Assembly (NCBI GenBank): GCA_003254925.1
Contig: QANZ01046459.1
Span: 1 to 64,000 of the forward strand
Length of the DNA: 64,000 nucleotides
Source: Chamaecrista fasciculata
Lineage: Eukaryota; Streptophyta; Magnoliopsida; Fabales; Fabaceae
Direction of reading: 5' to 3'
Shown here: piece by piece, positions 21,591 to 32,528 of the stretch
How the letters are laid out: the number at the start of each line of letters is the position of its first letter
How positions within the stretch are numbered: the first letter of the stretch is position 1
Translations under genes and position numbers: made by a program
The notes under the pieces: model-generated
Told to the model about the DNA's origin: nothing
The model's input: only the letters and a program-made list of their open reading frames with translations
The model's database searches: none

Positions 21591-21771
21591 GACATCCGTT
21601 TCCACTAAACAATGTCATTGTGGAGTGTGATTTGTATGGCAATGAAAATCCATGGGAGATTTGAGAGTCATATAGAGATTATGTGGTTAAATCGGGAAAA
21701 GATGAAGACATGTACGTGATCACTCGACTCAAGAGAAAGACCCCAAACGGGAGAGTCCGAAATTAATCCGA
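21591..21771 (+). pseudogene. NAC-domain fragment, plus strand
   Basis: After a good acceptor (cttcttgcag/GACATCC) the frame gives PFPLNNVIVECDLYGNENPWEI, a stop (TGA where NAC proteins have tryptophan), then ESYRDYVVKSGKDEDMYVI and TRLKRKTPNGRVRN before another stop. This is the same part of the NAC domain as the minus-strand fragment at 20442-20680, but a different family member. Its orientation is opposite to the other fragments of the mosaic. Confidence 0.7.
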
Positions 21772-21829
21772 GACTTTCAAATTCCCCTCTTTGTCTACCA
21801 GCAGGTTTTCAGGCTTAAAACCCTAGAAT

Positions 21830-22288
21830 TCAGTGCAAGAAAATACTTTACACTTGTTTGAAATTATATATAAAATGTGCACAAACATAAACATAACAAC
21901 AACAACAACAACAAGTTAATTAAGAAGTAAGAAGTTTGAAATAAAGATTCATGAAAACAAGAAACTCACTGATTAATTAAGAGCAGAGACGGCGACTTTA
22001 ACCTCATCCTCAGAAGGAAATTCATACGAAATGGATGTATGACTTCATCTTCCAATAATTAACGCAATAAATTAAACCCATATGCTAATTTCATCTCTTG
22101 CTCTGCTAATATATATATATATATATAGTGCCATCGAATTCGAAAGCCAAACGGAATGAATACACTCTCAAAACGAAAATGATCAAACAACGACCTTAAC
22201 GGCCTCAACTGTAAGTCGTTATTTTGGTGATGGGCAACATTACAAGAAAAGAAATACACTCTCAGGCGTTGGTTACGTACACCGATCA
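21830..22288. repeat. Flank repeat shared with 1-1500 and 6900-7330
   Basis: See 6900-7330 for the shared landmarks. This copy also carries 'atggatgtatgacttcatc', found at the window start. It ends where the MULE at 22298 is inserted. No coding signal is present. Confidence 0.6.
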
Positions 22289-22297
22289 TAGAATGAA

Positions 22298-23756
22298 GAG
22301 CAAACTCCCTTTTTGGTCCCTCAATTGTTACTGAGTCGAAGAATCGGTCCTTCAATTGTAAGAAACCACAACTCAGTCCATCAATTGTACAATCCCGTTT
22401 ACGTTTTGGTCCCTCACGTCTGGTCCGTTAGTGATAGAGGTGTTAAGTGATGACGTGTCACCGTTATCTGCTTAGGTGGCCGTTAAATGCTTAGTTGAGG
22501 GACCAAATCCTCGACCCAGTAACAATTGAGGGACCAAAAAGGCGATCCTTCCCCTTGTCTCTCTCTGCAACATCAAGTTCTCAACCCTTTCCTCCCCAAC
22601 ACCTCTTCCTTCCCCAACTCCNCCTTCCCCTTGTCAACATCAAGTTCTCAACCCTTTCCTCCCCAACACCTCTTCCTTCCCCAACTCCCTCGCTGTCCAC
22701 TTTCCACCTCTCGAAGTCTAATCTCCACCGCCTCGGCACCACTTTCATCTTCTCCTCCGCCAAACTCTCTCAAAAAAGAAAAGTTGCAGAACGCGGCAAA
22801 ATTCATATAACCAAACAAAACAACCGAATTCAAGCAAACGAACGTACTTAAAATTACAAATGGAACCCATTATAGCATTCAGATCTAACATTTCAGTTGA
22901 AGTGTCGATAAATCAAGCAAACGAACCACAACAAGAACAAATTCGAGAAAGAGAGAAGTAGATCAACTTACAAAATGGAAATCAGATCCACTACGACGAA
23001 GCGACGAAGCAGGTGACGAGAGAGAAAAGAAGAAGAATCGAAAAGAGAGAAAGACTTTTTTTGTGACAAGAATTGGTTTTTGCAGAAAACAATCTCCCGA
23101 TCCAGAAGTTTCTGCAGGCACAGAGCAAGATAATGGTGATGGCATGAATATCTGCGGCGGCGCTGGTGGGGTGGGGCCTTGTGGGTGCGGCGCTAATGCT
23201 GGACGCGTCTTGGTGGTTAATCATGTTGGGGAAGTGGCGGCGCTAATACTTGGAGGTTTGGCCTGGTGTGATTAAAATTGCATTTTATTTAGTTAATTAG
23301 CTTGAAGGTATCATTAATTAGAAGGAATGAATGATAATTTGAATTGAAGAGGAGAAATCGAAGAAGAAGAAGAGGAGGAATCAGATTCTGGGAAGGAAGT
23401 TGAAGAAGAAGATGAAGAAGAGGAGAGTGTGAAAATTTCATAATGGCCCTTGGTGTTTTTTGTGTTTCTGATGTTGTAATTTTACAATATGTTGCATACA
23501 AGTCCTTTTTTATGAGGTGTAAAATGAAAAATGAGTAGGATATATAATTTGGATGCCAACTCAGCAGATAACAGCCACCTAAGCAGATAACGGTGACACG
23601 TCATCACTTAACACCTCTATCACTAACGGACCAGACGTGAGCGACCAAAACGTAAACAGGATTGTACAATTGAGGGACTGAGTTGTGGTTTCCCACAATT
23701 GAGGGACCGATTCCTCGGCTCAGTAACAATTGAGGGACCAAAAAGGGAGTTTGCTC
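22298..23756. mobile_element. Pack-MULE-like element, 1459 bp, 200-bp TIRs, foreign cargo
   Basis: The TIRs are 22298-22497 and 23557-23756, opening GAGCAAACTCCCTTTTTGG, with high identity. The exact 9-bp duplication TAGAATGAA flanks the element (22289-22297, 23757-23765). The interior is unlike the arms: 22545-22790 reads as a Ser/Pro-rich frame (SLSTFHLSKSNLHRLGTTF and onward) resembling a plastid transit peptide; 22945-23270 includes a G+C-rich Gly/Cys/Ala frame (MNICGGAGGVGPCG). A 53-bp piece of the cargo is tandemly duplicated (about 22570-22622 and 22637-22689). Just inside the left TIR is a partial extra copy of TIR end sequence. No transposase is present. The source genes are not recognised. 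Confidence 0.85.
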
Positions 23757-23765
23757 TAGAATGAA

Positions 23766-23958
23766 ATACCCATTCCGATTTGCGAAAACTAACAGTCACT
23801 TTCGAGTTTCGACTTTGGTAGTGCAAAAATATCATTTTTTTTTTGGCCAATTAAAAATATCATTTTCATCCTTAAAGTTTATATTAATTTTCAATTTCAC
23901 TCTTAATGTTTTTATTATTATCAATTTTATTATGCACTTGACCTAAAAGATATGTAAC
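23766..23958. other. Non-coding, transposon remnant
   Basis: Short AT-rich stretch with 'aaatatcatttt' repeated twice and a truncated inverted-repeat arm ('cttgacctaaaagatatg') that continues after the inserted MITE at 24296. Confidence 0.35.
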
Positions 23959-24287
23959 CTATGAAGCATGAACACTGATACAGACACAGACACATCGACA
24001 CGTTAAGTTCTTAAAATTAGATGACACGACACGTCATATATTTATATATATAAACAATTAAAAAATCATAAATTTTGATAAATATTTTAAAAATTACAAT
24101 AGATGTTCATAATATATGTCGTATATATCATTATTTTCTATTGTTTATCCTGCTAAATTCACAAAAAATTAATTTTATATTCTGAAATTTATAAATATGT
24201 GTTGTATGGGAGTCCTACAAGTGTAGGACATGGACACGTGTCTTACGCGGCGACACGTCCTCCAAATCCAGTGTCCATGCTTCATAG
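23959..24287. mobile_element. hAT-like MITE, 329 bp (copy 1)
   Basis: Inverted ends CTATGAAGCATG / CATGCTTCATAG, with 'gacacg' repeats just inside both ends. The flanks TATGTAAC and TAGGTAAC match in 7 of 8 bases, consistent with an 8-bp hAT target duplication. It is the same family as 54702-55023. Confidence 0.75.
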
Positions 24288-24295
24288 TAGGTAAC

Positions 24296-24437
24296 TAATT
24301 TTGCAACTTAACCAAAAAAAATGAGACCAATTCTGTAACTTGAACAAAAGATACGAGACCAAAAGTGCAACAAAAAAGTTATGGGACAAAATTGAGATTC
24401 TAGCAAAAATTACGGGACCAAAAGTGCACTCTCACAA
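24296..24437. mobile_element. Remnant arm of a MULE-like element
   Basis: 'ggaccaaaagtgcact' and 'gagaccaattctgtaac' units match the right arms of the elements at 19920-20287 and 57089-57504. The left arm seems truncated near 23940, split off by the MITE. Confidence 0.45.
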
Positions 24438-24949
24438 AAAATAATTATTAAATAAAGAAATAATATTGCATTTCAACCACGAATCATTGAAAATATCCGT
24501 TGAAAACCTTAAACCAAAGTATATTCTTATTGTTTAGGTCAAGAACTATTATAGTTGAGGAAAACTATTATGCAAGAAAATAGTATATGATTAGAGTTAT
24601 ACAAAGTATTTAAATTAATATGTTGTTTTTTATGACAAAACCAAAAAATGAGTTTATTAAACTAAAAAGGGTAAGGAATATTACATTGACTATATATGCT
24701 TTCTCAACTTGTTTATTATAAAATTTAAATTTATAACTACTTTTATAAAATTATTAATTTATTCAAAGAGTAGTCCATAATTATTTCTTATTAATATAAA
24801 AAATTTAATTTTATCAGTTTTGTTCATTTATAATAAAAATAAAATAAAATCATAAATATCGATACATTTATTTTTTACAAGAACGCATTATAACCCACTC
24901 ACTATCTTATCCATTTTTTTTAACCCTTATTTATTTATTTTTTGTACAG
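24438..24949. other. Non-coding AT-rich stretch
   Basis: Nothing recognised on either strand. Confidence 0.4.
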
Positions 24950-25128
24950 AAAAGTTTATGTGAGTTGAACTCCAGGACTCACCAAAGCTAGGTATACCTC
25001 CAAGCTCTATGAGCGCTTACAGAGGTACTAACAGATCGCCTACCAACGAGGACTTTACATTGACAGTGGGATTCGAACATACGACCTTGTGAATTATGAG
25101 TTGAATCCTTACCAACTGAGCTGACTTT
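24950..25128 (-). mobile_element. tRNA-derived SINE
   Basis: Read on the minus strand, an A-box-like GCTCAGTTGGTAAGG (about 25108-25126) and a B-box-like TATGTTCGAATCCCAC (about 25066-25082) are spaced as in a tRNA promoter. A non-tRNA tail follows. It lacks a cloverleaf 3' half, so it is a SINE rather than a tRNA gene. Confidence 0.65.
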
Positions 25129-25364
25129 TGTTGACAATGTTCTTATCTAGTTTAAGCTTCATTTTGAGTAAAAAAAAAGTAAGAACTTTACTTTTTACCT
25201 AGATCCTAGTCTAAACTCAAGTAATAAAATTTATAACTATTTTCTTGATATAGATATATTTTTNAAAAAAAAAAAAAAAATAATTGATGATTGGTGAATT
25301 AAGTGGTTAGTGGACTAACCTGGCTCAAATAGTACAACTATATATCAAATCTTTTCTTTTTTAT

Positions 25365-25515
25365 TTTTTGGTTTCCCAAAGGTATCCTTTAACGGAGACA
25401 ATCTTATTCGAGGCACGATCGAACACTAAATGTGTGCATTTCTCTGAACAGGAATTTAAACCTGGATTCACCACATTGTAAAAGATTAACCCCTTCCACT
25501 AGAGTCAACCCCATT
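25365..25515 (-). mobile_element. Degenerate tRNA-derived SINE
   Basis: The minus strand carries an A-box-like TTGACTCTAGTGGAAGG near 25495-25511 and a weak B-box (TGGTGAATCCAGG) near 25459. The tail 'ccaaagg...gaaacc' near 25370 resembles the tail of the SINE at 59030-59211, so they may be the same family. Confidence 0.5.
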
Positions 25516-25789
25516 GAATGAGAAGTAGGGATAGTTAGCGAGAGAAAGGTCTTTTTGGTTCTGACTTGAAATGCAATAGAGGCTGAAGATTGAAATGCAC
25601 ATGTTTGAACACAAGGATGTTTCCAATCCGTCTTAATCCTCAAAATAGAGATGCAAAGTCCCTAAGCTTTAATTTGTAAGATTAATACTCTTCCTCAAAG
25701 TCGAACCAACTAATTAAACTGGTCGTATGGTCAAGTCGATTGTGACAACATTGATTTCTTAAAATGAATCTCTTTATTCTTTGCCAAGT

Positions 25790-26790
25790 ACTTATGATTA
25801 ATCCATTTACTTGCCAAATGGTTATTTAGTTCCCTAGTAAATGTGAGTCAAATTCCTTTCTATCACTAACAAGTGTTACACATTGTAATTTAATATACTC
25901 AAATTCCCTTTCTTGGCCAATATACAAATGCACAGTTAATAAATGGAATAATATAACTCTTTTAACATGTTATTGTTTTTTAACGTGGAGGTTATTTTTA
26001 ATAACAGAAAACAAACTCATTAGACATAATCAAAATTTTTGTAGTAAAGGAGGTAATTAAGTAATGAGACAAAAAAATTCTTTATGATATAAACCAAGAA
26101 CAACATTTGAAGTACATATTTGATAAGAGAACATTAGAATCAAAGGTAATGGAAATGACTAGACTTGACGATCCATTATTGCCTCCTCCATCGCAAAAGG
26201 CCTAAGAAGGCACTGCATTTACAAAAACAAGAGTGAGACATTAAGAACATATTAGTATCAACATACAGAAGAATAATGGAAAAGATGACCAGAATTTGAT
26301 AATATGATCACTTGAAGATAATGAGATTAGATCATCAATGTCCAGATAAAGAAGTTGATGAGATTGGAAAATGAGAAGACACCATATGCGGTATGCCTAT
26401 TATACTGCATACAATTAAATTATATTAGGACTAATTTATAGTAGTTACTGAAATTTTTTTAATTAAAACAACCAAATCAAAAGAAGCATAATATGAAAAT
26501 TGAAGAGAATAACGGAAATGAAATGATGCATCACCTGAAGTTGATGGCCATATATATGAGAAACATATGATCATTGCTTACATCTTCTCCTTTTAATCAT
26601 CTAGATGTAGAAAACAAACAAAAACTATATGCTTGTTAATGTAGTACTAAGTAAAATAACTTACTACAATGTCAAACAAATATGTTCCTCAAGCTTGTGT
26701 AAACTGTAAAGTGCAAAATGTAAAAAAGGAGTCCAAACCATGATTGATTACCTTAAGCAAATAAATTACAATAAAGAACCTCTTTGATTT
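25790..26790. repeat. ~1-kb segmental duplicate (partner 16180-17240)
   Basis: Collinear with 16180-17240 but missing its 27-bp tandem array. It is interrupted at the 3' end by the solo LTR at 26832. No gene recognised. Confidence 0.75.
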
Positions 26791-26831
26791 GATAAACCAA
26801 GAGGTTCTGTTGAACTTGGGAAGCCAAAATT

Positions 26832-27179
26832 TGTTGGGCGGAAGCGCAACCCACATAAAAAATAAAGGAAGAGGAAACAGAGAAATCAACACAAAAACTT
26901 TAACGTGATTCGGTGCCTCAAGACCTACTCCACGGCACCTTCTGGGACAAACTTCACTATTTGTAATTTTTGCACGAAAAAATTTACAAACCTTCCTCAA
27001 TACAATTTTGAACGGAAAAATTGAAAGCCCTCTCTCACAACTACCCAAACCCTTTCACACTCAAAGGCTAGTAGAAGTAATACAAAAAAAGGTTGAAGCC
27101 CCATTCCCTATTTATAAGACTCCCTCCCCCTCTCAATTTTTGTACCCACCGATGTGGGACTTGGGGAGAAATCCCAACA
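26832..27179 (-). mobile_element. Solo LTR, copia type, 348 bp
   Basis: Bounded by TGTTGGG...CCCAACA with the exact 5-bp target duplication AAATT (26827-26831, 27180-27184). Read on the minus strand it holds 'tataaatag' and 'gaggcaccgaatcacgttaa', also present in the solo LTR at 34878-35245. No internal retroelement sequence is present, so it arose by LTR-LTR recombination. Confidence 0.85.
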
Positions 27180-27184
27180 AAATT

Positions 27185-27800
27185 ATCAAATGTGAGTCCC
27201 CTATTTACATAAAACTATGCACATTGGTTATATAGTCTTCTGATTAGACACATTCTAGAGGAAGTTAGAATCTATCGAGATACATAGAACAAAGAATCCA
27301 ATACCTTTGTGAGAAGAGGACTTAAGATTTCCAAAAAAACAGATAATTAGAAATCTGAAGAGTGGAAGACATAGAGTCTTGACCATAACATCAATATGGA
27401 TACAATATTGAAGTTATGTCCTCAGATAAACCCAAATCTGGGTCGTTCGCAGTGATGGACTATTGCAATTTCCTTTGTTCAGCAACTCTCCATAACATCA
27501 TCATATGTGTAGACACAGAGTCTTGACCTGATAATCAATATAGATAAAATATGAGATAAGGATACCATACAAAACATATTCCAACAATTCAATAAATTAG
27601 AATCCAAATTAATGACAGTGGTTCTTGGATTCCAAACTAATCCCAAATTGAGAGTCACCCTCATCACACAATAACCCTCGGAAAGATCAATCAAAGTTTT
27701 TCACTAAACAAAAACAGCCATTCGTGATAGTCCAATTCTAATTAACATTAGACATAAGGAAATAAACAAAGAAAAAAGGAGGAGTCTTTTTATAACTCAC
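27185..27800. other. Non-coding, downstream of F-box/LRR fragment
   Basis: No clear exon. In minus-strand sense it follows the donor of the exon at 27801 and may be intron or 3' sequence of that pseudogene. Confidence 0.35.
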
Positions 27801-28330
27801 CTTCACTTCAAGTGTTACTAAGTTTGGAGAACTTTTGAGTAAGCAAGCAAGCAGGAACATGGCCTCTCTTAGAGAAAGAAATTCCATGCAATTCCAGATG
27901 TTTCAAGGTGTAGATCATGTTTGGAAGTGAATCTGGAATCTGGAATGCTACCTTCAGCTAAAAACTATGCATCCAAACAACAGTGAAATAATGAGATATA
28001 TAAACTGGGAAAAAGAAAATAAAATTTTATGGGATTATCAGGAAGGAATCTAAACAGTCAATGTATTGGAGTGATGACATATATTTTATCAAGGTAAGCA
28101 AGACAGAAAAGACACTGAACCATAATTGCTTGCAATTCTATGTATCAGTTTTTAACTCACCTTTATGAAACCATCCACCAGACAAATTAAAGCTTCTCAA
28201 TTTTTGGCACGGATAAGAAGTTAATCAAATTGGATCTTCTGCCTCCACCATTGTCTTGGATAGATCTTTGAAGTTTAATTGTCAGATCCACCAGATTCGG
28301 TACTAACGTAGAGGGACACACAATAATGAC
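27801..28330 (-). pseudogene. F-box/LRR (FBD-type) protein, two exons, decayed
   Basis: The upstream exon (28161 to about 28330) reads LVPNLVDLTIKLQ, then NFLSVPKIEKL and, in a shifted frame, CLVDGFIK before the donor AAG/gtgagt. After a roughly 200-bp intron with a good acceptor (tttttag), the second exon (27801-27957) reads IYTLKHLELHGISFSK, then, one base out of frame, LACLLKSSPNLVTLEVK and donor gtgagt. These are typical lines of the leucine-rich repeats in plant F-box/FBD/LRR proteins. Splice sites are sound but each exon has a frameshift, and no F-box is seen upstream. Confidence 0.65.
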
Positions 28331-28524
28331 AATAGCAACGAAGAGACAGAATTAGACTATGTAATGAGAGACATCAACATTAAATCAAGGAAATTGGGGT
28401 TCTATGGTATTTAATTATAATTAGAAACCACTCAAATGTAACTATAAATTCTCTTGGGGCTCTTCTACAATGTTCAGCCCTACATAATATATTACTCCTG
28501 GAGATCATGAAACTACTATATTTC

Positions 28525-28528
<4 letters not shown>

Positions 28529-28560
<32 letters not shown>
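28529..28560. repeat. TA microsatellite
   Basis: About sixteen TA units. Shorter TA runs occur at 31396, 38325, 41717 and 55632. Confidence 0.9.
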
Positions 28561-28562
<2 letters not shown>

Positions 28563-28932
28563 GCCATGCCCCCATTTAGCAGTCGGTAAGAAGTGAGAAT
28601 TGAGAACAAAATATCAAAAGCCCCATTTCCAAATTTGTACAAGGATTGAATTTTTTTCAAGGTTTACACTCATTACAAATTTACTATATAGACCAGAAGC
28701 ATAATATGCTGTATTTTATGATGGCAAAGGGAAGCATAGAACAAGTCCTAACAATAATATATACTAGAAAGACGAGCAATGACTGTTTAGTTATGATCTG
28801 TATTGACTTATGCTTAGCATAGTTTATTTGATTTATTCGTTTATGTGCTAATGGGTAGCATACATTAAACCATACCATGAAATTTACTAAAAAGCTTAAT
28901 AATGGCTTTCTGCAGCTACTCAAATATAAATT

Positions 28933-29364
28933 TAGGGTAAATTACACTTTGGTACCCTGTGGTTTGACCCTATTTCACTTTGGAACCCTGTGGTTTGAAA
29001 CCTGACACTTTGGTACGCTGTGGTATTCTCCATGAACACCATTTGGGGTTATTTTATAATTTTAACCACAACAAATTTTTCAAAAATTACATATTGACCC
29101 CAAATTTTTTTAAAGTTTTCATTTTAGTCCCTAGATAATATGTATTTAAGAACCTATTTGTAATTTTTTGAAAATTTTTTGGGATCAATATGTAATTTTT
29201 TCAAAATTTGTTAAGGTTTAAAATTACAAAATAGCTCCAAAGGCTACCAAAGTGTTAATGACTTAATGGAGAATACCACAGGGTACCAAAGTGTCAAGTT
29301 TCAAACCACAGGGTACCAAAGAGAAATAGGGTCAAAGCACAGGGTAGCAAAGTGTAATTTATCC
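28933..29364. mobile_element. Inverted-repeat element inserted in a LINE
   Basis: The left arm has 'gggtaaattacactttggta' and 'ccctgtggtttgaaac'; the right arm is its complement, ending 'tgtaatttatcc'. A TAAATTT-like sequence is found on both sides. Removing the element joins LINE coding sequence: KYKF on the left and FLWR on the right. It is the same family as 33158-34110 and 60346-60989. Confidence 0.7.
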
Positions 29365-30095
29365 TAAATTTTTCTATGGAGAGTTTCAAACAACATCCTC
29401 CCCACAGTCTCCCAGCTAAATGCTAGAGGTATGAACCTTACTCATAAATGCTTTAAATGCAGGGAAGAAGAGGAGAGCATTGATCATGTGCTATTCTGCT
29501 GTAAAGAGGTCAAGAGTATTTGGGAATATTCCCCCTTTAATGTCTCTTTGTTGAGGATATAATTCAAAATTAATTACGTTTCGTCAACACATTTGATTAT
29601 TAATTTATTTCCTTTTAGTTGTTACCAAGCCCAACAATTATTTAGGAAGATGATTTGAATTATATTTTCTGTTATTCTCACAATCTGTTTAAGATATCTT
29701 TCAGATTTTGAATTGAGTTTTAGAATATTTGATTATGATTTTTTTTTTTAAAAATATTTTGAATTCATGTACTCCCCTATAGGGTATTAGCTTATTGAAT
29801 AATATGAATGAGTTCCCTTCAAGAAGATGATTGAATAATATTTGATAAATGCTATATATGTTATTCTGCTGTGAAGAGGTAAAGGGTATTTTGGAATCTG
29901 CCCCCTTTAATGTCTCTTTACCTTATAGAGATGTTTGCTCACTTGATTGATTAATGAGTGTCACCAAATACCTACCAAGAACTTCTTTTATTTATGTTTG
30001 TTGCTGCATGTATTTATATTTGGAACTTTAGGAATGCAAGAAGAACAAATTCGAAAGTCTATTATAATTCAGAAAGCCATGTACTTTAGTCTGAA
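29365..30095 (+). pseudogene. LINE ORF2 C-terminal fragment (zf-RVT)
   Basis: The frame reads FLWRVSNNILPT, LNARGMNLTHKCFKCREEE, IDHVLFCCKEVKSIWEY, the zinc-binding reverse transcriptase region of plant L1-type LINEs. It stops near 29560. After about 300 bp of unrelated AT-rich sequence, a second copy of 'ttattctgctgt.aagaggt' appears at 29863, followed by a piece with CIYIWNFRNARR. This is a degraded retrotransposon, not a host gene. Confidence 0.7.
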
Positions 30096-30351
30096 TTGTC
30101 ACAAGTGATTGATATAAGCAGCTTCAACATATAAAAGACAAGGAAAGAGAGGAAATTAAAGGACTTATTTCACTTGAAATAACACAATGCGAGAGTGGGA
30201 TTAAAGCTAAGAAGAATTTGTCATTAATACTTGACTAAAGATAAACTTTGAGGACAAAATTGACAGTAAACAAACATTAAGGACTAAATTGAAAATTGAT
30301 ATAATATTTTGTGATGAAAAGGGTATTTTTGCCAAAAAAGCATATATGAAA

Positions 30352-32528
30352 AGTTTAAAACTTCATTTTGGTCTTCAAATTATAGGATGAATTTCTGTTT
30401 AATCCTAAAAATATTTTTTTTGTTCTATTGTGATCCTCAAACTTTCACAATTGTTTCACTTCTAGTCCAAATGCCGGTTCCATTAGTGTTTCATTGTTAA
30501 GTCTTATTTGGACGGCTGAGATGAGAACTATCTCTCAAATACATGGCAGATGTGGTAGAGAGAGGAAAAATATCATTTCAACTCTCTCTATGTCCTTCAT
30601 CTCCTTCATCAATCTCTTCATCTCTTCATCTCTATCTTTGTCTCTGTCTCTGTCTTCTCCATGTTCTTCATATTGGTAGGGTTTGTAACCAAAGTCATAG
30701 CTTCGCAATAACAAGTGTGAGCTTCATCCTAAAAACAATGCATACAAAGTGCCAATGGATTAATAGAAAAAGAGTTTAAACAAGTTTGAGCTTCATCCTA
30801 ATAACAAGTGTGAGCTTCATCCTAAAAACAACACATACAAAAACCCTTTCATAGTTTCACTCATTCTTGAATATACAACACAATTCCCTCCACTCTAAAT
30901 CCTTTCTTTTTCACACTAAGATACTTCATTGAGAGGAACAATATAATGGATACAAAAATTCCCAGAAACAAGTGAGTACTAGAAATATATACATGCCACA
31001 TGCAAAATGTATAACTGGTGTTTTCTCTATTTGTGCAAGTGATATTTTTGTGCTCAAGTCTGTGCGTTGGAAAGAGACACACCTTGATTTTGAATTAGTT
31101 TTCAAGGTTATAGACGGATAAAAGCCAGCCCCTTCTGATTCCATGCATGGTTTATGCCTCCCAATGGCCTAAAAGAATATTCAAACAGAAAAATGTAAAT
31201 AGTCCATGTAATCTGGACACAGTTAAATGAGAGATGTATGTATCCATATGTTTTGATCAATTATAGCCTGAGAGAAATTAAGTGATAAGGGGGATAAGCC
31301 ATTTTGTGTTCTCGTGTTCATATTTATGATTCAACAAGACTAACAAAGCAATGGCTACAAAAGCTACCAGGTAGACACAAACTGACTGTCAGACAATATA
31401 TATATATATATATATATGAATTGGTGGCCAAGACCTGGGATTAAAAATCCAGAGCACAGTAAAGAACCAATCACATTGTTGAAGAACCCACTGGAGTCCC
31501 ATGATTTCAAACTTTCTGATACTTATTAACCCTTTAATGTATAATGCATTTCTAAGTATGGATGCTCCAAGGAGGTTTTTAGCATGTATACTTATTAACC
31601 CTTTTTGTACATCTTCACAATTTACTAACCCCTTCATACTGGCTCCAAGGAGGTTTTGTTGTAGCCATCTCAAAACCAGTGCAGCCAAGGCTCCATATAT
31701 CACCAGCAAGATTGCAAACACTTGAATTTTTAATAACCTAGATGATTGCACAAGTTCACACATAAATATACTACCTGAGAAGCTTAAGTAGTAACAAAAG
31801 GTGCCATTTTGACAAAAAAGAAATGCTGACCTCAGGTGCCATCCAGTAAGGACTTCCCATGAATGATAAAGGACAAGATTGCCCATCTATTTGCAGATTA
31901 TTCCTGTGAAGCAATATCACAAACCATAGCCCCATGGTTGAAACGCAGATGGTATATTCAACACAAATCAAAATATCCAATTCCCATAAGACACTTCATT
32001 TATTGACGTGATTATAAAAATTGTAAAGCATACATCACAATAGCTTGTAAATGCTCTTACATGCTTGGCCATACCAAATCTTGCCAATTTTACCCGCCCA
32101 TTAGGATCACCAATATGTTTGCTGCTTTGATGTCCGTGATTGACATCCAATAATTATACCAGGCATAATTGATTCCAAAATAATAAAAAGCATACATGTG
32201 CTTGCAAATATAAATCATAATAAGACATTCTATCTGTTAGACTCACCCATGGACAGTGTTCTTGGCACGTAAATAATAAGCAGAATTAGACATTCATATA
32301 TAGGAAAAGAAAAATGGCACATGAAACTGGCATTTTAACCCAACAACGGAAGCAAACCCATACATAGATGCATGATTAACAAAGAGTTGAAACTTGACCG
32401 TTTATAAATATTAAACTTAACGACTGAGTAATGGAGTCAGCTTTTAAATTGATGGTATAACAATTGCGAAAGTTTGAGAGAGCTATAATGAAATAAAAAA
32501 TAATTTTAAGACCAAAGTAGAATGAAAC
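30352..32528. mobile_element. TIR-flanked element carrying a MAPKKK fragment (~2.2 kb)
   Basis: The left arm (30360-30520: 'cttcattttggtcttcaaat', 'ctttcacaattgtt') is inverted at 32430-32528 ('acaattgcgaaagtttga'). It lies between the first exon of array copy A and the position where exon 2 would be expected, so it looks inserted in an intron. The interior has a region shared with the shorter relatives at 37950-38700 and 46330-46920, plus the MAPKKK pieces. The target duplication is unclear. Confidence 0.55.
31560..32146 (-). pseudogene. MAPKKK (MEKK/YODA-like) kinase fragment
   Basis: Three exon-like pieces. The first (about 32062-32146) reads TDIKAANILV, then after a one-base shift DPNGRVKLARFGMAKH and a donor gtaag; the DFG aspartate is replaced, giving RFG. 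The second (31831-31886) reads GQSCPLSFMGSPYWMAPE, bounded by acceptor and donor. The third (about 31635-31720) reads [20 protein letters not shown] and PPWSQYEG. These are the catalytic loop, activation segment and F-helix of plant MAPKKKs, which start MAP-kinase cascades. After 'SQYEG' the sequence degenerates into a local tandem duplication. Loss of HRD residues and of the DFG aspartate means no activity. Confidence 0.75.

Noticed and set aside
23023..23275. Gly/Cys-rich frame as a metallothionein
   Set aside because: Too few cysteines and wrong spacing; lies within MULE cargo.
24950..25128. tRNA gene in the A/B-box region (also 59030-59211)
   Set aside because: Box A and B are present but no acceptor stem or cloverleaf 3' half; they are SINEs.
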